Assembly (NCBI GenBank): GCA_030683815.1
Contig: JAUXPJ010000002.1
Span: 1-64,000 of the forward strand
Length of the DNA stretch: 64,000 nucleotides
From: Flavobacteriaceae bacterium
GTDB taxonomy: Bacteria; Bacteroidota; Bacteroidia; Flavobacteriales; Flavobacteriaceae
Reading direction: 5' to 3'
Below, piece after piece: positions 16,743 through 25,712 of this stretch. Below the pieces are notes generated by a model. The model was not told the origin of the DNA and ran no database searches. It saw nothing but the letters and a program-made list of their open reading frames with translations. The translations under genes and the position numbers were made by a program. Every line of letters starts with the position of its first letter. Positions within the stretch are counted from its first letter, which is position 1.

Positions 16743-18134
16743 TTATTTTTTATTCAATTCGACAAAATACTTGAAGAACAACGGAATGGTTTCAATTCCT
16801 TTCAAGAAATTAAAGATACCGAAATGCTCATTGGGCGAGTGAATAGCATCTGAATTCAATCCAAATCCGATTAAAATAGACTTGCTTTTCAACTCTTTTT
16901 CAAACAGTGCCACAATTGGAATACTTCCGCCGGAACGTACCGGAATTGGATCAATACCAAAAGTATCTTTCAATGCCATTTTGGCCGCTTGATAACCGAT
17001 ACTGGTAGTTGGTGTTACATATCCTTGTCCGCCATGATGTGGTTTTACCACTACTTTTACACCATTCGGAGCGATACTTTCAAAATGATTTTTAAATAAG
17101 TCGGTGATTTCTTGCCAATCTTGGTTGGGCACTAATCGCATAGAAATTTTGGCAAATGCTTTAGAGGCAATCACAGTTTTTGCACCTTCGCCTGTGTAAC
17201 CGCCCCAAATTCCGTTGACATCCAAGGTTGGTCTGATAGAAGTGCGTTCGTTGGTTACATATCCTTTTTCACCATAAATATCATTCAAATCCAAGGCATT
17301 TTTATAATCATCCAAAGAAAATGGTGCTTTTGCCATTTCTGCGCGTTCCTCAATAGATAATTCTTCAACTTTATCATAAAAACCGGGAATGGTAATTCTA
17401 TTATTTTCATCGTGTAAAGAAGCAATCATTTTAGTCAATACATTGATAGGATTTGCTACTGCTCCGCCATACAATCCGGAATGTAAATCACGATTTGGAC
17501 CTGTAACTTCCACTTCAACATAACTCAATCCACGTAAACCGGTAGTGATTGAAGGTTGTTGATGTGAAATCATTCCGGTATCAGAAATCAAAATAACATC
17601 ATTGGCTAGTTTTTCATGATTGCGTTCTACAAACCAACCCAAACTTTTAGATCCAACTTCTTCTTCGCCTTCAATCATAAATTTGATGTTACACGGCAGC
17701 GCATTGTTTTGTGTCATATATTCCAACGCTTTCACGTGCATATACATCTGACCTTTATCATCACTGGAACCGCGGGCAAAAATAGCACCTTCCGGATGAA
17801 TGGCCGTTTTTTTAATAATAGGATCAAACGGATCACTTTCCCATAATTCCAGCGGATCGGCCGGTTGCACATCGTAATGTCCGTACACCAATACGGTTGG
17901 TAATTTTGGGTCGATGATTTTTTCGCCGTAAACAATCGGATAACCCGGAGTTTCGCAAATTTCGGCAAAATCGCAACCGGCTTTTAATAAACTCTCTTTT
18001 ACCGCATCGGCTGTATTCAACACATCCTGTTTATAAGCAGGATCAGCACTAATGGACGGCATTTTTAAAAGCGTCATCAATTCATTGATAAAACGCTCTT
18101 TATGTTGTGTAACATAGGTTCTAATTTGTTCCAT
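16743..18134 (-). CDS. M20 family dipeptidase
   Basis: From the ATG at 18132-18134 this is a 463-aa M20 metallopeptidase. Metal-site motifs include GHYDVQPAD, ARGSSDDKGQ and the EGEEEVGS pair of glutamates, followed by the dimerisation domain and a C-terminal Pro-Asn-Glu-His-Phe ligand segment. It would hydrolyse dipeptides in the cytoplasm; related enzymes include carnosinase-like dipeptidases. A longer frame starting at TTG (18158) was set aside because the family starts at the ATG chosen here. It has its own terminator. Confidence 0.9.
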   Translation of the reverse strand: MEQIRTYVTQHKERFINELMTLLKMPSISADPAYKQDVLNTADAVKESLLKAGCDFAEICETPGYPIVYGEKIIDPKLPTVLVYGHYDVQPADPLELWESDPFDPIIKKTAIHPEGAIFARGSSDDKGQMYMHVKALEYMTQNNALPCNIKFMIEGEEEVGSKSLGWFVERNHEKLANDVILISDTGMISHQQPSITTGLRGLSYVEVEVTGPNRDLHSGLYGGAVANPINVLTKMIASLHDENNRITIPGFYDKVEELSIEERAEMAKAPFSLDDYKNALDLNDIYGEKGYVTNERTSIRPTLDVNGIWGGYTGEGAKTVIASKAFAKISMRLVPNQDWQEITDLFKNHFESIAPNGVKVVVKPHHGGQGYVTPTTSIGYQAAKMALKDTFGIDPIPVRSGGSIPIVALFEKELKSKSILIGFGLNSDAIHSPNEHFGIFNFLKGIETIPLFFKYFVELNKK

Positions 18135-18186
18135 TTTTAAAGTATTTAATTTGCTCAAAAATACGAAAAAATTAGCATGTAAGTTG

Positions 18187-18216
18187 TTTGAAGTTTATAA
18201 CTATTGTTTATATTTG
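18187..18216 (+). promoter_or_regulatory. Promoter of tRNA-Leu
   Basis: TTTG (18187-18190), an 18-nt spacer and TATATTTG (18209-18216) match the Bacteroidota promoter closely. Transcription would begin near 18221, just before the mature tRNA. Confidence 0.75.
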
Positions 18217-18227
18217 CAGCCACAATT

Positions 18228-18309
18228 GCGGGCGTGGTGGAATTGGTAGACACGCTAGACTTAGGATCTAGTGCCGCGAGGTGTGAGAGTTCGAGTCTCT
18301 CCGCCCGTA
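18228..18309 (+). tRNA. tRNA-Leu (anticodon TAG)
   Basis: An 82-nt class II tRNA. The acceptor arm is GCGGGCG (18228-18234) with CGCCCGT (18302-18308), allowing one G-T pair. The D-loop contains GGTAGA. The anticodon stem CTAGA/TCTAG encloses CTTAGGA with anticodon TAG. A long variable arm, the TTCGAGT T-loop with GAGAG/CTCTC stem and discriminator A follow. CCA is not encoded. Confidence 0.97.
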
Positions 18310-18319
18310 CACTTTATAA

Positions 18320-18355
18320 GGCTTAAAAATAGTAATTATTTTTAAGTCTTTTTTT
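18320..18355 (+). terminator. Terminator after tRNA-Leu
   Basis: GGCTTAAAAATA (18320-18331) pairs with TATTTTTAAGTC (18337-18348) with one G-T wobble and a 5-nt loop, followed by T7. Confidence 0.88.
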
Positions 18356-18386
18356 ATAATGTCAATTTCATTTAAATTCTAGTTCT

Positions 18387-18394
18387 TACCTTTG
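18387..18394 (+). promoter_or_regulatory. -7 promoter element of moaD
   Basis: TACCTTTG is a perfect TAnnTTTG match 18 nt before the moaD ATG. A TTG codon opening a longer frame (18392) overlaps this element and so cannot be the start. Confidence 0.6.
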
Positions 18395-18412
18395 CCAAAC
18401 AAGAAATCAATT

Positions 18413-18655
18413 ATGACAATAAAACTGCTCTTTTTTGGCATCACTCAAGACTTGGTTGGTACTCATGTATTGGAAATGAATTTTGAAACAGCTGTTTCTG
18501 TTGCTGAATTAAAGAAAAAATTATTTCAACAGTTTAATAGTTTACATAAATTTCCAAATTTTGCCATAGCTGTCAATGAGTACTATGCCGATGAAGAAAC
18601 CTTGATAGAGGATAAAGATATTGTGGCAATTATACCTCCGGTAAGTGGCGGGTGA
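18413..18655 (+). CDS. moaD: Molybdopterin synthase small subunit MoaD
   Basis: From the ATG at 18413 this is an 80-aa ubiquitin-fold sulfur carrier ending in the required Gly-Gly. Thiocarboxylated MoaD would donate sulfur to MoaE during conversion of precursor Z to molybdopterin. The frame is intact. Its TGA overlaps a GTG that opens moaE (4-nt overlap GTGA), the usual coupling of the pair. Because the adjacent moaE is broken, this gene may be without a partner. A ThiS-like role is less likely given the moaE neighbour. Confidence 0.85.
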   Translation: MTIKLLFFGITQDLVGTHVLEMNFETAVSVAELKKKLFQQFNSLHKFPNFAIAVNEYYADEETLIEDKDIVAIIPPVSGG

Positions 18656-19091
18656 ATTTCAAGAAAATAAATAAAAATATCGATATTAAATTAACCTCGG
18701 AAAAACTGAATCTACAAATCTGTTATAATCTTGTTCAAGACCCAAGTTGTGGAGGAATTGCTGTTTTTGTTGGGACTGTTTGAAATACAACTCAGGAAAA
18801 AAGTGTTGAAAAATTAGACTTTTCTTCCTATTCACCTATGGAAATTAAAGAAATGACCAAAATTGCAGAAACAGCTTTAGAGCAATTTAACATTAAAAAA
18901 GTTGCGATTCATCACGCAGAAGGTTTGTTGGCAATTGGCGACATTCCCGTCATAATTGCCGTATCTTCTCCGCATAAAATACTGCTTTTAAGGCCTGTCT
19001 GTTTGCGATTGACACGTTAAAAGAAAGTGTGCCCATTTGGAAAAAAGAATATTTTGAAGATGGAGAAGTGTGGCTCAATTCACATCCCTGA
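18652..19091 (+). pseudogene. moaE: Broken molybdopterin synthase large subunit moaE
   Basis: Reading from GTG 18652, the MoaE sequence is clear (GGIAVFVGTV, then IHHAEGLLAIGDIPVIIAVSSPH, then VPIWKKEYFEDGEVW). Two lesions interrupt it. The first is an in-frame TGA at 18781-18783, where the family normally has Arg (VGTVRN). The second is a 1-nt deletion in the A-run at 18976-18979, after which the frame must shift to continue to the true end at 19089-19091. The rest is well preserved, so decay looks recent. Two independent sequencing errors are possible but less likely. No active molybdopterin synthase could be made from this copy. Confidence 0.88.
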
Positions 19092-19096
19092 TTATT

Positions 19097-19822
19097 TTAC
19101 CAAGCTTCTACTACCAAAGCCGGACTATTGAAATCAAAAGGTTGCTGGAGGAAATTTCCGTAGAAATGCTGATTTTTAAAATCGGTTTCTGTTAATAATT
19201 GTTGTAATTCTTCTTGAAGAATCGGCAATAAAACCAACCTGTTTTCTATTTTCTGATGCGTTGATTTCACAGTCAATATCGTATTAAAATCGATTAATTT
19301 AGCCGATGAATGAAAAGCATAATTTCGTTCAAATTTAATTTCATCATTCTCAATCAGCGGTAATTCCTTAATTTGTTGTGCTAAAATTCGGTCGTAATTT
19401 ACTATTTGCAGCAATAATTTTCCGTCTGATTTTAAAATTGATTTGGCTTGAAGTAGAAAATCACTCACTTGTTCTAAAGAACTCAAATGAACGAGTGTAT
19501 TTCCAAAACAAATAATTCCATCTAAAGAATTTTTATCAAAATTTGCATCCAAATACAGCATATTCATCTGCGAAAACTGCGTTTTGGCGGTATTATTTTT
19601 TGAATTTGACCTTGCCATAACAATCATTTCCGCATCGAAATCAATACTGATTACTTGTTGATAAATGGACGCCAGCTCAAACGAAAGTGTTCCAATTCCG
19701 CAACCTATTTCTAAAATTGTTTTTTCATTTTCCGGAATTGCAGCTTTTATAAAATCAATTTGTGGTTGACTAATTTTAAAAATATGGTGATAATACGGCG
19801 CGATACTTTGGTAAAAATCCAT
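19097..19822 (-). CDS. Class I SAM-dependent methyltransferase
   Basis: A 241-aa Rossmann methyltransferase with SAM motif ILEIGCGIGTLSFE at about 36-49 and acidic motif II (ISIDFD). It is a stand-alone small-molecule-type methyltransferase; no substrate-specific motif is recognised. It converges on the broken moaE. A perfect minus-strand -7 element TATCTTTG is at 19918-19925, which would give a leader of about 90 nt. Confidence 0.82.
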   Translation of the reverse strand: MDFYQSIAPYYHHIFKISQPQIDFIKAAIPENEKTILEIGCGIGTLSFELASIYQQVISIDFDAEMIVMARSNSKNNTAKTQFSQMNMLYLDANFDKNSLDGIICFGNTLVHLSSLEQVSDFLLQAKSILKSDGKLLLQIVNYDRILAQQIKELPLIENDEIKFERNYAFHSSAKLIDFNTILTVKSTHQKIENRLVLLPILQEELQQLLTETDFKNQHFYGNFLQQPFDFNSPALVVEAW

Positions 19823-19892
19823 ATCAGCTAATTAATTATAGGATGAAGAATATTATTTATTAGAATTGAATTCTTAATTATTGTAAATAATG

Positions 19893-19983
19893 TATTTTTG
19901 ATTCAAAGTGCAAAATACAAAGATAAACACACTTTTTTCTCAAAAAAGTTACAATTAGTATTAGAAGAGTCATTTTTAGACTC
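19893..19983 (+). promoter_or_regulatory. Candidate promoter and hairpin leader of the GT2 gene
   Basis: TATTTTTG (19893-19900) fits TAnnTTTG. Downstream, ACTTTTTT/AAAAAAGT (19931-19938 with 19942-19949) and GAGTC/GACTC (19967-19971 with 19979-19983) could fold in the roughly 100-nt leader. The role of these hairpins is unknown. Confidence 0.3.
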
Positions 19984-20000
19984 ATTTAAAAAAATTAAAA

Positions 20001-20744
20001 ATGATCAATAATAAAAAGATAATTGTGATTCTTCCCGCATATAATGCAGAAAAAACATTAGAAAAAACTTATAATGAAATCCCATTTGATATCGTTGATG
20101 AAGTAATTTTAGTAGATGATAACAGTACAGATCAAACTATTGAGATTGCCAAAAGAATAGGCATTAAAAACATTATCAAACATGAAAAAAATTTAGGCTA
20201 TGGAGCAAATCAAAAAACTTGCTATAATGAAGCATTGACACAAAATGCAGATATTGTAGTAATGTTACATCCTGACTACCAATACACTCCTAAGTTAATT
20301 CACTCCATGTGTTATCTAATTGCAAATGATGTATATAAAGTGGTGTTGGGCTCAAGAATTCTTGGTATGGGAGCTATAAAAGGCGGAATGCCTTATTATA
20401 AATATTTCTTTAATAGAATATTGACGTTTTCTCAAAATATTTTAATGAACCAAAAATTATCTGAATATCACACTGGCTTTCGTACCTATTCATCGGAAGT
20501 TCTTAAAAGCATTAACTATTTAAACAACTCCGATAACTTTGTGTTTGATAACCAGGTAATTGCGCAAATTTGCTATAATGGATTTGACATTGCTGAAATT
20601 AGTTGTCCGACAAAGTATTTTAAAGAGGCATCTTCAATAAATTTTAAGAGAAGTGTAATTTATGGCTTAGGTGTTCTATTAACTTCATTACAGTATTTTC
20701 TTTCAAAAAAACTAAACATCCATTCGAAAATATTTGACAGTTAA
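20001..20744 (+). CDS. Family 2 glycosyltransferase, dolichyl-phosphate sugar synthase-like
   Basis: A 247-aa soluble GT2 with the fold start ILPAYNAEKTL, VDDNSTDQT nucleotide-binding motif and HPDYQY in the metal-site position. It lacks the C-terminal membrane helices of polyprenyl-phosphate glucosyl/mannosyl transferases but has their overall layout (EYHTGFRTY). It may make a lipid-linked sugar for the downstream membrane glycosyltransferase, 33 nt away. This gene and its neighbour are visibly more AT-rich than the flanks, which suggests acquisition. Confidence 0.82.
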   Translation: MINNKKIIVILPAYNAEKTLEKTYNEIPFDIVDEVILVDDNSTDQTIEIAKRIGIKNIIKHEKNLGYGANQKTCYNEALTQNADIVVMLHPDYQYTPKLIHSMCYLIANDVYKVVLGSRILGMGAIKGGMPYYKYFFNRILTFSQNILMNQKLSEYHTGFRTYSSEVLKSINYLNNSDNFVFDNQVIAQICYNGFDIAEISCPTKYFKEASSINFKRSVIYGLGVLLTSLQYFLSKKLNIHSKIFDS

Positions 20745-20777
20745 AAAAATAATTTCAAATAATCAACGATTTTAACT

Positions 20778-22466
20778 ATGGATACAAACCATAAAAACAA
20801 CTTAATCCTAATTTTTAGTTTAATTTTCATAAGTGCATTAATATTGATTAACAGTCAAAACGCCTTTTTTTGGGACACTGTTCAGTTAGGATCATTACAT
20901 TCAAATTTCTACTTTTCATCAAATTTTTCCAACATATTATTACCTGATCATATTGATAGTGGTCATATTCCTGCTTTTGGTATGTACATCGCCTTAATGT
21001 GGAAAATTTTTGAAAGGAGTTTATTGGTGAGTCATTTAGCAATGTTCCCTTTTGCAATCGGGATTGTATTCCAATTATATAAATTGGCACAAAAATTCAC
21101 TCCTAAAAAATATTGGGGATATGCTATGGTTTTAATCTTAATAGATCCTTCGCTTTTAAGTCAAATGATATTAGTCTCACCAGATGTTCCATTAATATTT
21201 TTCTTTTTATTAGCTGTAAACTCTGTTTTGTATAATAAACGATCTTTAATAATGCTTTCTGTCATCTTTCTTTTTCTAATTAGCATGAGAGGCATGATGT
21301 TGTCATTTTGTATTTTATTATTTGATCTATATTTAAATTTGCATTACAAAAACTACAAAGAAACAGCTTTAGATTTATTAAAAAGAAGTTTAATTTATCT
21401 TCCTGCCTTTTTGATATTTGTTTCGTTTAGCATCTTTCATTATAACACAAAAGGTTGGATTGGATTTCACCCAAATTCACCATGGGCTGAAAGTTTTGAA
21501 AGTGTCGGAACAATTGGTTTTATTTATAATATAGCCGTTTTAGGCTGGATGATTCTTGATTTTGGCAAGATAGGAATATGGATAGTATTTACAATATTAT
21601 TAATAATTTATAGAAATAAAATCCTAAAAGACCCTAAAAGTCAAATCCTGCTTTTCTTATTTATCTGCATTGTTCTTTTATTGCCTGCAAATATGTTATG
21701 GGCTAAAGGCTTGCTGGGGCATCGTTATTTAATACCTATATATTTAATTTTTGCGCTCTTAGGTGTTAACATCCTTTTTTCAGCTTACATTAAAAATAAA
21801 TTAAGATATGTGATGATAATTATTTGGAGTTCATTTATCATTTCTGGCAATTTTTGGATTTACCCACCTAAAATTGCACAAGGTTGGGACTCAACCTTAG
21901 CACATATTCCATATTATAATCTTAGAATCAATGCAATCAAATACCTGGATAAAGAAAAAATAGAAATTTCAAAAGTTGCATCATTTTTCCCAAATACTGC
22001 CTCATTTGACGCAATTGATTTAAATAATGATCAAAGACGATTTTCTAAATTTAACGAACATAATAAATACCTTTTTTACTCAAATATATTTAATATTAGT
22101 GATCAAGAATATAATAGAATAATAAATGATTATATCCCTATTAAGAGTTTCAAGAAAAATGGAATTTTTGTATGGATTTGTAAGAAAAAGGAGCGGCAAT
22201 TGTTTATATTTGAGAAATTAGATTTAATTATGACTCATAATACCAACTATAATCCAATGCAAATTGTTTTAATTTCGAGTTTTATTCATGAAATTCAAAT
22301 TGCGCAACTCAAATTGGAGCATCATGGTATTCCGAGCATTATTGTTGATGAAAACTTAAATTCTATTATCGGAACTTCGTTTGTTGAAGGCTATAAATTA
22401 AAAGTTTTTGTAACCGATTTTGAAGAAGCAAAATCCATCATTCATCTGAATAAATCTGATGAATAA
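20778..22466 (+). CDS. Polytopic GT-C glycosyltransferase fused to a DUF2007 domain
   Basis: The first about 470 residues form a membrane protein with about ten helices and an early periplasmic FWDTVQ acid, as in GT39/ArnT-like enzymes that use lipid-linked sugars. Residues 485-562, starting at an internal Met, look like a complete DUF2007 domain (putative signal-transducing, normally a separate gene). The linker is encoded by DNA containing TATATTTG (22205-22212), a promoter-like element 18 nt before that Met (ATG 22230). The fusion therefore looks secondary, formed by loss of the glycosyltransferase stop codon or by recombination. The DUF2007 part may still be expressed on its own. Confidence 0.75.
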   Translation: MDTNHKNNLILIFSLIFISALILINSQNAFFWDTVQLGSLHSNFYFSSNFSNILLPDHIDSGHIPAFGMYIALMWKIFERSLLVSHLAMFPFAIGIVFQLYKLAQKFTPKKYWGYAMVLILIDPSLLSQMILVSPDVPLIFFFLLAVNSVLYNKRSLIMLSVIFLFLISMRGMMLSFCILLFDLYLNLHYKNYKETALDLLKRSLIYLPAFLIFVSFSIFHYNTKGWIGFHPNSPWAESFESVGTIGFIYNIAVLGWMILDFGKIGIWIVFTILLIIYRNKILKDPKSQILLFLFICIVLLLPANMLWAKGLLGHRYLIPIYLIFALLGVNILFSAYIKNKLRYVMIIIWSSFIISGNFWIYPPKIAQGWDSTLAHIPYYNLRINAIKYLDKEKIEISKVASFFPNTASFDAIDLNNDQRRFSKFNEHNKYLFYSNIFNISDQEYNRIINDYIPIKSFKKNGIFVWICKKKERQLFIFEKLDLIMTHNTNYNPMQIVLISSFIHEIQIAQLKLEHHGIPSIIVDENLNSIIGTSFVEGYKLKVFVTDFEEAKSIIHLNKSDE

Positions 22467-22527
22467 TTGAGTGCTTCTCAATTGTAATTTGTATTTTCGT
22501 TCCTACAACTTTTATCATTACAATTCA

Positions 22528-23892
22528 ATGAAAACGATACTCATTATAGGTGCAGGGAAATCATCCTCATCACTAATCTCCTATTTACTTAACAAATCTA
22601 CCGAAGAACAATTACATATCATTGTAGCCGATTTATCACTAAAAAATGCTCAAGAAAAAATCAACAATCACCCCAACGGAAGTGCCATTGCTTTAGATAT
22701 TCACAATGCTGATGATCGGAAAAACGCCATTAAAAAATCCTCTATTGTTATTTCTATGCTACCTGCAAGTCTTCATTTAGAAGTGGCTAAAGATTGTATT
22801 TTCTTCGGAAAACATTTAGTTACGGCTTCTTATATTTCTCCTGGGATGCAGGCGCTGAATGATGAAGTGGTGGCTAAAGGATTGGTTTTTATGAATGAGA
22901 TTGGATTGGATCCCGGAATTGATCATATGAGTGCGATGCAAATCATCGATCAAATTAGAGAAAAAGGTGGTAAAATGTTGCTGTTTGAATCGTTTACCGG
23001 CGGACTTATAGCTCCGGAAAGTGATACCAATTCATGGAATTATAAATTTACCTGGAACCCAAGAAATGTAGTTGTAGCCGGACAAGGCGGAGCCGCAAAA
23101 TTTATCCAAGAAGGACAATATAAATACATCCCCTATCATAAATTATTTAGAAGAACTGAAATTTTAAATGTCGAGGGTTTTGGAAAATTTGAAGGATTGG
23201 CCAATCGCGATTCACTCAATTACCGAAGTATTTACGGTTTGGACGATATTTTAACGCTGTATCGCGGAACTATCCGTAAAGTTGGATTTTCACGCGCCTG
23301 GAATGTTTTTGTACAATTGGGAATGACCGATGATTCTTATATCATGGAAAACTCTGAAAACATGAGTTACCGCGATTTTACCAATGCATTTTTGGCGTAT
23401 CATCCAACCGATTCGGTAGAAATCAAGTTGCGTTCGTATTTAAAAATTGAACAAGATGATACGATGTGGGAAAAATTGGAAGAACTTGATTTGTTCAATC
23501 CGAATAAAAAAGTAGCACTTAAAAATGCGACTCCGGCGCAAATCCTTGAAAAAATATTAAAAGACAGTTGGACTTTACAGCCCGATGATAAAGATATGAT
23601 AGTGATGTTGCACAAATTTGGCTACGAACTCAATGGTAAAAAAGAACAAATTGAATCGAGCATGGGAATTATTGGCGATGACCAAATTTTTACGGCTATG
23701 GCAAAAACAGTGGGATTGCCGGTTGCTATTGCAACGCTTAAAATTTTAAAAGGCGAAATCAAAACGCCAGGAGTACAACTGCCCATTACCAAAGAAATTT
23801 ATACACCTATTTTAAAAGAATTGGAACAATACGGCGTGGTTTTTCACGAGAAAAAAGTTCCTTATTTAGGTTACAATCCAGATAGAATTTAA
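22528..23892 (+). CDS. Saccharopine dehydrogenase family protein
   Basis: From the ATG at 22528 this is a 454-aa protein with N-terminal NAD(P)-binding GAGKSSSSL and a C-terminal saccharopine dehydrogenase domain (EIGLDPGIDHMSA, SFTGGLIAPES). It matches the glutamate-forming saccharopine dehydrogenases of lysine breakdown (the dehydrogenase half of AASS). The upstream start at 22471 adds residues unlike the family and was rejected. No lysine-ketoglutarate reductase gene is adjacent, so the pathway is inferred from family alone. Confidence 0.85.
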   Translation: MKTILIIGAGKSSSSLISYLLNKSTEEQLHIIVADLSLKNAQEKINNHPNGSAIALDIHNADDRKNAIKKSSIVISMLPASLHLEVAKDCIFFGKHLVTASYISPGMQALNDEVVAKGLVFMNEIGLDPGIDHMSAMQIIDQIREKGGKMLLFESFTGGLIAPESDTNSWNYKFTWNPRNVVVAGQGGAAKFIQEGQYKYIPYHKLFRRTEILNVEGFGKFEGLANRDSLNYRSIYGLDDILTLYRGTIRKVGFSRAWNVFVQLGMTDDSYIMENSENMSYRDFTNAFLAYHPTDSVEIKLRSYLKIEQDDTMWEKLEELDLFNPNKKVALKNATPAQILEKILKDSWTLQPDDKDMIVMLHKFGYELNGKKEQIESSMGIIGDDQIFTAMAKTVGLPVAIATLKILKGEIKTPGVQLPITKEIYTPILKELEQYGVVFHEKKVPYLGYNPDRI

Positions 23893-23904
23893 AAAAACTA
23901 CACA

Positions 23905-24426
23905 ATGAAATTATTTTATTTATTATTTATCGGATTTATCTTTTCCTCTTTGGATATGCAAAGTCAAGACAAATGGACAAAATTTGAATCCATCATCGGT
24001 CAATGGAACGGAAGCGGAATGGGCAATGCCGGGGCGACCTCAACAGTTAAAACTTCTTTCGAATTGGTGATGAACGGTCAGTTTATAGAAGTAAAAAACG
24101 AATCGGTTTTTAAGCCCACAGAAAAAAATCAGAAGGGTGAAATACACACCGACTGGGACTTGATTAGCTTTGACAAACAACGAAAAGTGTTTGTTTTTAG
24201 ACAATTTCATCTTGAGGGATTTGTCAATCAATATGTATTAAATGAAACGGAATCTACCCCCACAAAATTGGTTTTTGAAACAGGAATCATCGAAAATTTT
24301 ATTCCGGGAGGAAAAGCGCGCTGGACAATCATCATGAACGAAGGAAATTTGGTTGAAACTATTTTTGATTTGCAAATGCCCGGGAAAGAGTTTGTGCGTT
24401 ACGGAACGAATACCTATAAAAAGTAA
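23905..24426 (+). CDS. Exported beta-barrel protein, DUF1579/nitrobindin-like
   Basis: A 173-aa protein with a signal peptide (hydrophobic 3-15, cleavage probably near Ser-Gln-Asp at 19-22). The mature part begins with IIGQWNGSGMG, the Gly-x-Trp-x-Gly pattern that opens lipocalin-like small barrels such as DUF1579 and nitrobindin proteins. A heme ligand is not evident. It is 12 nt after the saccharopine dehydrogenase-like gene and probably co-transcribed. The function is unknown; a periplasmic ligand-binding role is inference. Confidence 0.6.
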   Translation: MKLFYLLFIGFIFSSLDMQSQDKWTKFESIIGQWNGSGMGNAGATSTVKTSFELVMNGQFIEVKNESVFKPTEKNQKGEIHTDWDLISFDKQRKVFVFRQFHLEGFVNQYVLNETESTPTKLVFETGIIENFIPGGKARWTIIMNEGNLVETIFDLQMPGKEFVRYGTNTYKK

Positions 24427-24432
24427 AAATAC

Positions 24433-25143
24433 TTATAGTTTCAAGTAAAAATCTTTTACCAATGCTGTAAATTCAGGGGTATATTGATGACGCTCCATTT
24501 CCAACACTAATTCATCTATTTTAGGCATTTTTTCTGCTGATGAAAATAGAATCAAACTGCGTTTGATTTCTGATTGAAAAGTACCGCGAACTCTGGTTAT
24601 TTTCTTCGGATAAAATTTATTTTCCTGAGCTATTGCTACTACTTTTGCTTCTTCTTTATAAGGAATTATCAGCGCCAAATGGCCATTATCTGATAATAAT
24701 TGCGTGCTGTATTTGATTAAATCATCAAATGGTAAAGCGTTTTCAAAGCGTGCTTGTGAACGTTTTTCATCTTCCGACTTATAAGCATCGGTGTAAAATG
24801 GCGGATTGGAAACAATTAAATCATATTGCTCATCTATTTCATCGGCAAAATCTTTCAGAGAAGCGTGGTAACAAAACAATCGGTCTGACCAATCACTTTC
24901 CTCAAAATTATCAACGGCTTGTTCATAAGCATCGTCGTCAATTTCAAGGGCATCAATTTGTTCGGCATCAGAGCGTTGCGCCAACATCAAAGCGATGAGT
25001 CCGGTTCCGGTTCCAATATCTAAGATGCTGCATTCATTTTCAATTGGAATCCAAGCGCCCAGCAATACGCCGTCGGTGCCCACTTTCATAGCGGTTTTTT
25101 CTTGATGAATGGTAAATTGCTTGAAATGAAAAGGAATCGACAT
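24433..25143 (-). CDS. trmN6: tRNA1(Val) adenine-37 N6-methyltransferase
   Basis: A 236-aa methyltransferase with SAM motif ILDIGTGTGLIALMLAQR and catalytic NPPF (SNPPFYTDA), matching E. coli YfiC/TrmN6, which methylates A37 of tRNA-Val. It lies 35 nt downstream of rimM on the same strand, so it seems part of a ribosome/tRNA maturation operon with rpsP and rimM. Confidence 0.88.
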   Translation of the reverse strand: MSIPFHFKQFTIHQEKTAMKVGTDGVLLGAWIPIENECSILDIGTGTGLIALMLAQRSDAEQIDALEIDDDAYEQAVDNFEESDWSDRLFCYHASLKDFADEIDEQYDLIVSNPPFYTDAYKSEDEKRSQARFENALPFDDLIKYSTQLLSDNGHLALIIPYKEEAKVVAIAQENKFYPKKITRVRGTFQSEIKRSLILFSSAEKMPKIDELVLEMERHQYTPEFTALVKDFYLKL

Positions 25144-25178
25144 AAGACGATAAATTAACTATTTTGAAGAGAATTCAA

Positions 25179-25697
25179 TTATAAATCAATCAACCCAGCT
25201 GGCGTTTCTACGACAATTTTTTGATTTGTTCGATCTATTTTTTTGATAAAAATATCAATGGCTGGTATAAATATGATGCGTTCTCCACGTTTTATTTCGA
25301 ACAAGGGTTGTGCCGTTGAGTCATTAACATGTTCTATAGTCCCGACAGTACCAAAGTTGATATCTTCCACTTGCCATCCAACAACTTCATGAAAGTAAAA
25401 CTGATTGCCTTTTAATTGAGGTAAGAAAGAAATGGGTAAATAAACTTCACATCCAACAATATCATCTGCTTCCACTTCAGAATTGACATCGTCAAATTTA
25501 ACTCTTAGATATTTTCCTTTTTGAAGAGATGATTTTTCAATAAAAAATGGAACCAGTTCTGCTCCGAAAGCTAGAAAAACTGATTCCAAATTTGTGTAAA
25601 GTTCAGGTTCATCAGTGTCTAAATACAACACCACTTCTCCTTTAAAACTGTGTTTTCGGGCGATTTTACCTAAATAAAAACTATCTTCTTTACGCAT
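25179..25697 (-). CDS. rimM: Ribosome maturation factor RimM
   Basis: A 172-aa protein with the N-terminal RimM beta-barrel (YLGKIARKHSFKGEV) and a C-terminal PRC-barrel (residues about 95-170). It assists 30S subunit assembly through contact with uS19. It begins 15 nt after rpsP, the usual order in bacteria. Confidence 0.95.
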   Translation of the reverse strand: MRKEDSFYLGKIARKHSFKGEVVLYLDTDEPELYTNLESVFLAFGAELVPFFIEKSSLQKGKYLRVKFDDVNSEVEADDIVGCEVYLPISFLPQLKGNQFYFHEVVGWQVEDINFGTVGTIEHVNDSTAQPLFEIKRGERIIFIPAIDIFIKKIDRTNQKIVVETPAGLIDL

Positions 25698-25712
25698 TCG
25701 CCAAAATGTAAA

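Noticed and set aside
18781-18783. TGA in moaE as selenocysteine or programmed read-through
   Set aside because: MoaE has Arg here, no SECIS-like hairpin is evident, and an independent frameshift further on also breaks the frame.
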